Assembly (NCBI GenBank): GCA_016708315.1
Contig: JADJGC010000024.1
Location: forward strand, 231,929-295,928
Source: a bacterium
GTDB taxonomy: Bacteria; Zixibacteria; MSB-5A5; CAIYYT01
Length of the DNA: 64,000 nucleotides
Direction: 5' to 3'
A program made the position numbers and the translations under genes. The notes under the pieces are model-generated. The model saw only the letters and a list, made by a program, of their open reading frames with translations. It was not told the origin of the DNA and made no database searches. Within the stretch, counting starts at the first letter, position 1. Every line of letters begins with the position of its first letter. Positions 56,199 through 64,000 of this stretch are shown here, piece by piece.

Positions 56199-59100
56199 AT
56201 GACAATTGGTAAATGGTTTTCTTGGTCGATCTGGATCAAAGTATCGGCAATTCTTCTGACTATTCTGGTATTCGGCCTGGTGGTCCCGGCTGTCGCACAG
56301 CCGAGCGGATGTCCCACCGGGATGACCGGATATTGGAAGTTTGACGAAGTGTCAGGTGGGCCTTATGACGATTTCTTTGGCAGCAATAATGCCACCTGTA
56401 CAAACTGTCCGGCAACGGTGATAGGCAAGCTTGGCAACGGGTTGGATTTTGATGGAACCAACGATCGAGTTGATATTGCAGATGATAACAGCTTCGATTG
56501 GAGTACGACGACGAGCTTCACGATCGAGTTTTGGATGCGATCTTCGGGATGCAACTGCACGACACCGGTAGGTGGTTACACTTGTAATCAGGTAATAGTT
56601 GGCCGCTCAGCAACTGCCAGCGGAGGCTGGTGGATTGGCGTCAATTGCGAGACAGGTAATGTAGGCAAGCTGCGTTGCTTCTTCACTAACGTTGATATGT
56701 ACAGCAACGTTACAGTCGCAGACGATATGTGGCATCACGTGGTCTTTCAGTATGACAATTCAGCTGGACAGTATCGATTGTACATCGACGGCTCATTGGA
56801 CAGAAGTGCTTCGGCAATTGGAACTAACCGTGCCGGAACTGTGCCGTTGCAGATAGGATACTTCAGCACGGGTTTTCAGTACTATGGCATGCTCGATGAA
56901 TTCGCTGTTTACAATCAGGCATTGACTTTGAGCGACATTCAGAATCACTACAACTCTGGGAACGGGCAGTCCTATTGCTCCGCCAATCAGACTCCGGTAG
57001 TGACGGACATTCCAGGCGAGACGATAGCTGAAGGTGGCACATTTGTGACGATTAATCTCGATGACTACATCTCAGATGGTGACCATACTGATGCAGAGAT
57101 GACGTGGACATACTCGGGAAATTCACAACTGACAGTCTCGATTGTCAATCGCGTGGCGACAATCACGGCACCGAACGCTGAGTGGTCTGGAAGCGAAACG
57201 ATTACTTTCACAGCAACTGACCCGCTCGGTGCGTTTGACTCCGATGATGCGACTTTCGCAGTTACGGCTGTCAATGATCCGCCGATAGTGACGGACATTT
57301 CTGGTCAGACGATTGCCGAAGGCGGATCATTTGCGACAATCGCATTGGATGACTACATCTCGGATGCTGACCATTCTGACGCGGAGATGAATTGGACATA
57401 CTCGGGCAATACCGAACTTACAGTTTCAATTGTCAATCGCATGGCGACGATCACGACGCCGGACGCTGAGTGGTCGGGTAACGAAACGATCACGTTCACG
57501 GCTACTGACCCGCTTAGTGCATTCGACTCCGATGATGCGACTTTCACAGTTACGGCTGTCAACGATCCACCGACAGTTACAGATATCCCCGGTCAGACGA
57601 TTGCTGAAGGCGGAACATTTGCGACAATCGCATTGGATGACTACATCTCGGATGCTGACCATACTGATGCGGAGATGAATTGGACATACTCGGGAAATTC
57701 CGAACTTACAGTCTCGATTGTCAATCGCGTGGCAACAGTCACCGCTCCAAACGCTGAGTGGTCGGGTAACGAAACGATCACGTTCACGGCTACTGACCCG
57801 CTTAGTGCATTCGACTCCGATGATGCGACTTTCACAGTTACGGCAGTCAATGATCCGCCGGTAATGACAGATATCCCTGGGCAGACGATAGCTGAAGGTG
57901 GGTCATTCGCGACTATCAATCTCGATGATTACGTCTCGGATGCTGATCATTCTGATGGGGAGATGAATTGGACATACTCGGGAAATTCTGAACTTACAGT
58001 CTCGATTGTCAATCGAGTTGCAACAGTCACCGCTCCAAACGCTGAGTGGTCGGGTAACGAAACGATCACGTTCACGGCTACTGACCCACTCGGTGCGTTT
58101 GACTCCGATGATGCAACTTTCACAGTTACGGCGGTCAACGACGCGCCGATAGTGGTGGACATTCCCGGTCAAACGATTGTCGAAGGCGGAACATTTGCGA
58201 CAATCGCATTGGATGACTACATCTCGGATGCTGACCATACTGACGCGGAGATGAATTGGACATACCGGGCAATACCGAACTTATAGTTTCAATTGTCAAT
58301 CGCATGGCGACAATCACGACGCCGGACGCTGAATGGTCTGGAACCGAAACGATTACGTTTATAGCTACTGACCCGCTCGGTGCGTTTGACTCCGATGATG
58401 CGACTTTCACAGTTACGGCGGTCAACGATCCACCGATAGTTACAGATATCCCTGGCCAGAGCATTGCCGAAGGTGGGTCATTCGCGACTATCAATCTCGA
58501 TGACTACATCTCGGATACTGACCATACTGATGCGGAGATGAATTGGACATACTCGGGCAATACTGAACTTACAGTCTCGATTGTCAATCGCGTGGCAACA
58601 ATCACGACACCAGGTTCGACCTGGACCGGCAGCGAGATAATCACATTTACAGCGACTGATCCTGAATTCGCTTCAGACTCGGATGGTGCGACTTTCGCCG
58701 TGCTCTCGCAAGGGTGTCCCGATGGCATGATACATTACTGGCAACTGAATGACACCTCAGTGCCGCCGCTGGAAGACAGCTATGGCAGCACAGATGCGAC
58801 TTGTAGTGTCTGTCCAACGCCGGTTGCCGGACTGGTCGGCAGCGCACAAGAGTTTGACCGTCTGACTGACCTGGTCACGGTACCCGACGACGGCACATTC
58901 GATTGGACAGCTGCTTCGAGTTATACTATCGAGTTTTGGCTGAACAAGAGCACGGGATGCGGAGGATCGGCGCAACCAAACAACGAAGTAGTAGTTGGCC
59001 GTTCTGGCGGTGGTTGGTGGGTTGGAGTCATGTGCGAGAGCGGCGGACACCAGACCAAGGTGAGAGCCTACTTTGGCGCGACTACAGATCTATATAGCAC

Positions 59101-61048
59101 CACTTCGGTGACAGATGGAGATTGGCATCATGTGGCGTTTGTCCGTGATAACACTGCCGGCGAATGGCGGATGTATATCGACGGTAATCTCGAAGTGACG
59201 CAGGTGTCTGCGGGCAGAGCTTTGGCAGCCTCGGACCCGCTCACCATTGGGTGGTTCAACGGTCCTGATCCGGGCAAGTACCGTTTAGGCGCCATTCTGG
59301 ACGAATTGGCGCTCTACAGCTCAGCACTTTCCGAGGTCGAGATTGACAACCATTATAGCCTCGGACTCAGCGGGCTGGGATACTGCCAACTTGGGGTTCC
59401 GCCGCTATTCACCTCGACTCCCGACACGGCTGCCCTTGGCAATCGTAGTTACACCTACGACGCGGAAGCCACAGGTTCGCCGGAACCGATTTTCACGCTG
59501 ACAACGTATCCGGCCGGGATGACTATCGACTCATTGACCGGCGTGATTAACTGGACCCCGGGTGCCACAGGAGCATACCCGGTGTCGATCTCGGCAATAA
59601 ATGCGGCGGGCGTTGATTTTCAGTCATACACCATCATCGTGTCAGCACTGGCACCGTTGATTACATCTGCTCCGGTAACTTCGGCATTCGGCGGAGAACC
59701 TTACGAGTATGATGTTGAAGCCTCAGCGCAGCCAGCAGCGACATACTTCGTGTTTGGCACTCCTCCTTTCGGTTTGCCTCCGGGGCTTACGTTCAACGCG
59801 ACGACCGGGCTGATCTCCTGGCCAAATCCGCAGCCGGGCACACATCCAATATCAGTGCAGGCAGTGAATGTCTTCGGCACCGACCTTCAATCCTATGTCT
59901 TAGAGGTGACGCCAGTGGCGCCACTGATCACATCTTCACCCCTGCTTGTGGCACGAACTGGTTCGTTGTATCGATATCAGGTACATTCAAACGGTTCGCC
60001 GGCGCCATTTTTCTATCTGGATATTGCGCCCTCCGGCATGGAGATCGATTCGGTGAGCGGTGAAATTACGTGGTTGCCGACTGTGGCCGCGAACTTCCCG
60101 GTGAAAGTTCGTGCAGCAAATACCGCCGGCGATGACGCGCAAGTTTATGTCATCGCGGTGGCAGAAGGCATCACGGAGTGTACTCCGACAATGCTGCACT
60201 ATTGGCGTTTGAACGAGCTGTCAGGGCCGAGCTATGCCAACTTCCTCACACCGTTGACAGCTCAATGTGTCGGCGCCTGCCCTACCGCCGTTTCCGGCAA
60301 TGTTGACGGCGGCCAGCGATTCGGAGCGGGGAATGTCGGTTTGCAGGTTGCGGACAATGGTTCGTTTGACTGGATCGGTATTGAGGATTTTGCAGTCGAA
60401 TTCTGGATGAGACGAGATATCGCTCCGGCGATCGATTCCAATGAGGTCATTGTCGGTCGATGGGGACCACAGTGGTGGATTGGAATCAATCACGATGGAG
60501 GAGCTTCAGACATTGGTAAGCTGCGTTGCTGCATGAGCGGAGTAAACCTCCTAAGCAACTCCGTCGTCAACGACGATTTCTGGCATCACGTGGTTGCATC
60601 GCGGAGTTCTGGAGTATTGAGTCTCTATCTGGATGGTGAGTTGCAGTCGTCCGCGCCATCCGCGACAACACTTGCAGCAGATGACCCGCTGACAATGGGA
60701 TATCTCAATACCGGAAGTCCGATCCTTGGATACTTGAGGTACAAGGGCGTCTTGGATGAGGTTGCACTGCATAGCGACGATTTGCCTCTCACCGTCGTTA
60801 CAGCTCATTACAATAACGGAATCGGCATTCGCTATTGTGCACGTTGCGGCGATTGTGATGCAAACGGTAATCTGACGATTTCCGATGTTGTCGCTTTGAT
60901 CGGCTACATCTTTTCCGGAGGAGCTGCTCCGGAGCCGCTGCTAACTGGAGATACTGACTGTAGCAACATGGTGACCATTTCCGATGTTGTTTACATGATA
61001 AACTTCATCTTCTCAGGAGGATCGATCCCGTGCGCTAATTGTAAATAG
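56199..61048 (+). CDS. Giant secreted LamG protein with six cadherin-like repeats and dockerin-like end (one frameshift near 58265)
   Basis: The first frame runs from ATG 56199 to a stop at 58286, and the second continues from about 58256. Against the sister repeats (ACATACTCGGGCAA) this copy reads ACATACCGGGCAA, one base short between 58265 and 58266. Restoring it gives 1616 residues. The order is a signal peptide, a first LamG (about 33-265), and six cadherin/VCBS-like repeats of about 96 residues (266-839), each with TITFTATDP and FDSDDATF or a close variant. A second LamG and three He_PIG-like modules (about 1065-1325) follow. A third LamG and a dockerin-like pair come last (about 1549-1616, DCDANGNLTISDVVALI), ending GGSIPCANCK. 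Calcium-binding cadherin-like repeats make an extended stalk. It is likely a surface adhesin. Confidence 0.8.
56998..58716 (+). repeat. Six tandem 288-base repeats encoding cadherin-like domains
   Basis: Units begin at about 56998, 57286, 57574, 57862, 58150 and 58437. The last is slightly shifted by the missing base and more diverged. The first five are highly similar at the DNA level (for example the stretches around TCGATGACTAC and GAGTGGTC). The frameshift at about 58265 lies in the fifth unit. The repeats are coding, not a CRISPR array. Confidence 0.85.
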
Positions 61049-61110
61049 CCCTTCGTTCGGTCTTATTTCTTGTCGAAGTGAGCTGATCTTCCCGATAGAT
61101 CAGCGTGGAG

Positions 61111-61151
61111 GCCGGGTTCGCCAATCAACGAACCCGGCTTTTCTTTTTTTG
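61111..61151 (+). terminator. Intrinsic terminator after the LamG gene cluster
   Basis: A perfect ten-base-pair GC-rich stem (61111-61120 with 61129-61138) has an eight-base loop and is followed by a long T-rich run (61139-61150). A second, smaller inverted repeat (GCTGATC/GATCAGC, 61082-61088 and 61098-61104) lies just before it. Confidence 0.93.
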
Positions 61152-61317
61152 CCGTCATGTTGCTCTTGAACAAACCGAGCGATTCTTCAGATTTGGCGTA
61201 CGCTGTGAGCCTTGGTGTAATTTCGACAAAAACGTCCAAAAACCGAAAACAACGCGGTCACTGATACGTAAGTAATCTTCAATGGCATAAGTCTTACGGA
61301 CTTTCCTCGAGGGAGAT

Positions 61318-63681
61318 ATGAAGAAGAGCAACTACCTGATCGTCGGCCTGATATCATTGACGCTAATTCCCTTGGAGTTGACATGGACTCGCATTCTCTC
61401 TGCCGAGTTCTTCTATACCTTTGCCTTCCTTGTCTTGTCGGTAGCGATTCTTGGACTGGGACTCGGAGGACTGGCACTAAGGTTGTTCCAGCGCCTAAAT
61501 CAGAGCCGCCTTATCGGACTCTATCTTTGTCTCACGGCGCTTTGCGCAGTCGCAGGGCCCGCGCTGGTGTTTGCGATTGCACCTGATTTCTCCCTGCTCT
61601 TTTCGAGTTGGTTGACGGTGGGCAAATTGGTGCTGACAGTTTTCGTCTTGATGTCTGCCTACTTCTTTGGCGGGATGGCACTGTCTTTAATATTCAAGCT
61701 CAACCACTCGCACATTCCACGGCTGTATATGGCAGATTTGATTGGCGCCGGTGTTGGAGTTGTCGCAGCGATTGTCGCCATGAACCAGTTCGGGACGCTT
61801 CAGGCCTCGATACTGGTATCAATTCCTGTCTTAATCGCATCAATCATTGTTAGTCGTGGAGTATGGAAGACGGCCCCTATTATTATGGCTATCATTGTGA
61901 TTGCCGTATCCCCCAGTTCCGATGAGTGGCTGGGGCTAGAGCGGACCGAACGTGCGCCGGTGATTTTCACTCATTGGGACGCGATGTCGAAGATCAAGGT
62001 TTATGACTACGGTCCTGAGGCCAGAGGCATCAATATAGACAACGTTGCTAATACGCCGGTCTATCGCTTTGATGGCGATTGGTCGGCGATTAATGCCGAT
62101 TCTGCTGAATGGGGTATTGATGTTTCGTACCTGATTGATCAATTCGACTCGTGTGTCTTTCTTTCATTGGGATCAGGAGGCGGGTCAGATGTGTTTCAAG
62201 CGCTAGTAGAAGGAGCCACCGAGGTCCACGCTGTCGAAGTCAATGGATACATCAATCAGATGATGCTTGTAGCAGACACCGGCGGTTATTCGCGCCCCAA
62301 GCCACCGGAACCCGATTCGACTGGTGCAATCGATTCCACAGCACTCGAGGCTTGGCAGCAGCCTTTGACGAGTGTAGCCGACTTCTCGGGCAATTTATTT
62401 CGTGATCCCCGAGTTAAAGTCATAACTGAAGATGCACGCGCTTATGTCAGGCGGAATCACAACAAGTTTGATGTCATTTATTCTCTAAGTTCCAATAGTT
62501 GGGCGGCGCTTGCTTCAGGCTCGTTCGCACTAGCGGAGAATTATCTCTTCACGACTGAAGCGTTTGTCGACTACTGGAATGCGCTCTCAGACAGCGGCTT
62601 CATGATGATGGAGCATCAGGTTTATGCGCCAAGGCTGGTGACCGAGGTCATTGACGCACTGAATCGAAGCGGTGTAAAGGCGCCGCTCGATCATTTTGCT
62701 GTCTACGATTTGCCGCAGATGCGTCGAACGATGATCCTGCTTTCCAAGCGGCCGCTCTCGGATGATCTTCGCAACCGCGCATTCGGAGAATTGACCGTCG
62801 AAAGATTCGGCCAGATTCACTTGATTTATCCGCCTGCCAATGATTCGGTTGCGAACCACTTGATTGCCCGGATAGTCAAGAATGGCTGGAAGAGCGAGGC
62901 CGATACGGCGACTGTGGATATTTCGCCAGTCACCGACAATCGTCCGTTTGTCGCGCAAATGGGACTGTGGAGAAATTTCACCTCGGAGAAACGCGCCAAA
63001 GTGAATCCTTATGCAGAGTTCTCAGGCTTCCCAATGGCAGGTGCAATACTGGTAATGGTGTTGGGCATAGTGGCATTGATTGCAATTCCCGTGAATCTGA
63101 TTCCCTACTTTCGCGAGGGTCCGCGATTGCTTCCTGTGCCGTGGCTGTATTTCTTCTGCATCGGTATTGCCTTCATGGCAGTTGAAATTGTGCTGATACA
63201 GCAATATTCGCTGATGATCGGTCCATCTCTTTACAGTGTCGCGGCAGTGCTGTTGACGTTGCTTGTGGCGTCCGGAATTGGCAGTCGTTTCGCAGGATCA
63301 ATGAGCGACCGCACGACATTCCTAAGCATTGTTGGCTGGATTGTCCTCGACGCACTGTTTTTCGGTTACGTGTCCAATTGGGCAGGACATTATGAAATGG
63401 GAATTCGAATTGTCATTGCTGCTATGTTGATTTTCCCGCTCGGATTCTTCATGGGGATGCCCTTCCCCAAAGGTGCGCTTCGTGTAGGTGAATTGATCGA
63501 CTGGGGATTTGCAGTCAATGGTACGGCTTCCGTTCTTGGTTCTGTATTGGTCCTAATGATTGCATTCGCCTGGGGATTCTCGATAGCGTTGCTCTTTGCC
63601 GCCTTGATTTACTCGGCTTCATATGTCCTGTTTGGTGCAAGCAACGCTTGGAACAATAGTCAGACTCGATCAACAAGCTGA
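61318..63681 (+). CDS. Membrane protein with central spermidine-synthase-like domain
   Basis: The 787-residue protein starts at ATG 61318 after GAGGGAG. The N-terminal third has about six or seven hydrophobic helices. A central soluble domain (about 215-555) holds a Rossmann motif FLSLGSGGGSDVFQAL followed by HAVEVNGYI, then ITEDARAYVRR, the order of spermidine synthases. The C-terminal part has further helices (YFFCIGIAFMAVEIVLIQQY and others). Where spermidine synthase has a catalytic DSxDP motif, this protein has YSLSSNSW, so aminopropyl transfer is unlikely. Similar membrane-fused proteins are widespread and uncharacterised. It is a stand-alone gene after a strong terminator. Confidence 0.83.
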   Translation: MKKSNYLIVGLISLTLIPLELTWTRILSAEFFYTFAFLVLSVAILGLGLGGLALRLFQRLNQSRLIGLYLCLTALCAVAGPALVFAIAPDFSLLFSSWLTVGKLVLTVFVLMSAYFFGGMALSLIFKLNHSHIPRLYMADLIGAGVGVVAAIVAMNQFGTLQASILVSIPVLIASIIVSRGVWKTAPIIMAIIVIAVSPSSDEWLGLERTERAPVIFTHWDAMSKIKVYDYGPEARGINIDNVANTPVYRFDGDWSAINADSAEWGIDVSYLIDQFDSCVFLSLGSGGGSDVFQALVEGATEVHAVEVNGYINQMMLVADTGGYSRPKPPEPDSTGAIDSTALEAWQQPLTSVADFSGNLFRDPRVKVITEDARAYVRRNHNKFDVIYSLSSNSWAALASGSFALAENYLFTTEAFVDYWNALSDSGFMMMEHQVYAPRLVTEVIDALNRSGVKAPLDHFAVYDLPQMRRTMILLSKRPLSDDLRNRAFGELTVERFGQIHLIYPPANDSVANHLIARIVKNGWKSEADTATVDISPVTDNRPFVAQMGLWRNFTSEKRAKVNPYAEFSGFPMAGAILVMVLGIVALIAIPVNLIPYFREGPRLLPVPWLYFFCIGIAFMAVEIVLIQQYSLMIGPSLYSVAAVLLTLLVASGIGSRFAGSMSDRTTFLSIVGWIVLDALFFGYVSNWAGHYEMGIRIVIAAMLIFPLGFFMGMPFPKGALRVGELIDWGFAVNGTASVLGSVLVLMIAFAWGFSIALLFAALIYSASYVLFGASNAWNNSQTRSTS

Positions 63682-63717
63682 AACCTAGGTTAGCTCATGG
63701 CACCTTGAAGACAAAAG

Positions 63718-63745
63718 CCCTCCGAAGTGACTACACTCCAGAGGG
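63718..63745. terminator. Imperfect hairpin between the membrane protein and the tRNA-like fragment
   Basis: CCCTC (63718-63722) pairs with GAGGG (63741-63745), and AGTG (63726-63729) with CACT (63734-63737) around a three-by-three internal loop. On the minus strand the stem is followed by CTTTTGTCTT, giving a T-rich end suited to a terminator for the GIY-YIG side. On the plus side only TTAATTT follows. Confidence 0.5.
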
Positions 63746-63751
63746 TTAATT

Positions 63752-63802
63752 TGGTAGCGGGGAGGGGATTTGAACCCCTGATCCGCCGCGGCGGATTATG
63801 AG
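63752..63802 (-). tRNA. 3'-half tRNA-like fragment with encoded CCA
   Basis: Read on the minus strand, the segment has an anticodon-loop-like CTCATAA (CAU), and a T arm AGGGG-TTCAAAT-CCCCT. It then has an acceptor half CCCCGCT followed by A and CCA. This resembles the 3' half of tRNA-Met, where CTCATAA and TTCAAAT are standard. A matching 5' half (AGCGGGG) is not found upstream, and the region between loop and T arm is longer than usual and palindromic. A GIY-YIG coding sequence occupies the place of the 5' half. I therefore call a fragment or remnant, not a functional tRNA; the other half could lie outside the window. Confidence 0.6.
63781..63796. repeat. 16-base perfect palindrome in the tRNA-like fragment
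   Basis: The sequence ATCCGCCGCGGCGGAT equals its own reverse complement. It occupies the variable-loop position of the tRNA-like fragment, where a normal tRNA-Met has only a few unpaired bases. It could form a small extra arm, be a protein-binding site, or be a recombination scar. Confidence 0.7.
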
Positions 63803-64000
63803 CCTTCTCTGCTGACGTTCTTGAGGAAGTCACGACCGACACCAGACTTCAGCCATTTCTCGCGTGTCAGGGCTTCACGCCGAGTGGCGAAAATCTCGAA
63901 GAAGATGACAGACCAATTAGTGCGACGTTTCGTCCAAAGACTCAGACCACTATTGTGTTGCTCGAGCCGCTTCGGCAAGTCGGCCGTTTGGCCAACGTAT
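63796..64000 (-). CDS. GIY-YIG nuclease family protein, 5' end outside the window
   Basis: The minus-strand frame is open from the right edge and encodes YVGQTADLPKRLEQHNSG, then TRREALTREKWLKSG, and ends NVSREGS. The QT-x-L-x-x-R-L-x-x-H-N-x-G pattern and the REALxREKxLKSG end are the signature of small GIY-YIG (UvrC-like) endonucleases of about 80-95 residues. The GIY strand itself is beyond the edge. The TAA stop at 63796-63798 sits inside the anticodon-loop-like CTCATAA of a tRNA 3' fragment. Such small GIY-YIG genes are often seen next to tRNA sequences and are thought to be mobile or selfish; their cellular role is unsettled. Confidence 0.85.
   Translation of the reverse strand, partial: YVGQTADLPKRLEQHNSGLSLWTKRRTNWSVIFFEIFATRREALTREKWLKSGVGRDFLKNVSREGS

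Noticed and set aside
56998..58716. Second regular repeat block
   Set aside because: The 288-base units encode cadherin-like domains in frame; no CRISPR spacers or cas genes are present.
43381..61048. A cellulosome cluster
   Set aside because: Dockerin-like and cohesin-like domains occur, but no cellulase, multi-cohesin scaffold or cellulose-binding module is recognised.
63752..63840. Complete tRNA-Met gene
   Set aside because: The 5' acceptor half, D arm and anticodon stem partner are missing and GIY-YIG coding sequence takes their place.

Overview
The window looks like a chromosome segment of an uncultured Gram-negative bacterium of the FCB superphylum, most like candidate phylum Zixibacteria or a close relative. 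This is an inference from gene content. Several secreted proteins end in paired dockerin-like calcium-binding repeats with a GDxxxxGxxxISDxVYLIxYIFxGGPAP signature. Two giant proteins end in a FlgD-like/type-A (T9SS-like) C-terminal domain with a QNxPNPFNPxT motif. Outer-membrane barrels, lipoproteins and RND efflux genes indicate a diderm envelope. No rRNA or complete tRNA is present.

Layout. (1) Positions 1-8385, plus strand: a tight operon with a damaged outer-membrane barrel gene, two GNA1162/CsgG-like envelope proteins, a two-domain parvulin-type peptidyl-prolyl isomerase, and two secreted multihaem cytochromes with 26 and 16 CXXCH motifs. A strong bidirectional terminator closes it. I read it as a candidate extracellular electron-transfer conduit or cytochrome-wire operon. 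(2) 8467-14625, minus strand: a DcrB-like protein, a beta-propeller-like lipoprotein, an OmpA-domain/zinc-metalloprotease protein (frameshifted) and a PAAR-domain protein. This resembles a type VI or contractile-injection effector island, but no sheath, tube or baseplate gene is in view. (3) 14770-19674, minus strand: a secreted zinc-ribbon protein, a VOC protein, a glycine-rich membrane protein, a translationally coupled ECF sigma factor/Ser-Thr kinase pair, and an aldehyde dehydrogenase. (4) 19798-23761, plus strand: a compact operon of polysaccharide deacetylase, methyltransferase, family-2 glycosyltransferase and an ADP/ATP-carrier-like transporter. (5) 23813-29540, minus strand: an acetyl-CoA hydrolase/CoA-transferase family protein and an RND efflux pump with its adaptor.

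(6) 30184-47874, plus strand: very large secreted proteins. These are a VWA protein with about twelve Ig/PKD-like repeats (broken by one extra base), a 1937-residue beta-helix protein, two small cohesin-like plus dockerin-like proteins, and a large lipoprotein. (7) 48063-50307, minus strand: a DUF3570 barrel overlapping a DUF4266 Cys/Gly-rich lipopeptide, and a small barrel. (8) 50929-61048, plus strand: three LamG/dockerin-like surface proteins, one carrying an SGNH hydrolase and one carrying six cadherin-like repeats with a single missing base. (9) 61318-64000: a membrane protein with a spermidine-synthase-like domain, then on the minus strand a GIY-YIG nuclease whose stop codon lies in a tRNA 3'-half-like sequence.

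Common threads are envelope and surface biology and a high number of apparent indels. Three genes are each restored by a single-base correction, and the first gene is more heavily damaged. This fits consensus errors in an assembled metagenome at least as well as real pseudogenes. The least familiar elements are the cytochrome operon, the orphan PAAR/OmpA-protease island, and five dockerin-like proteins that all stop at the same PCxxC tail.
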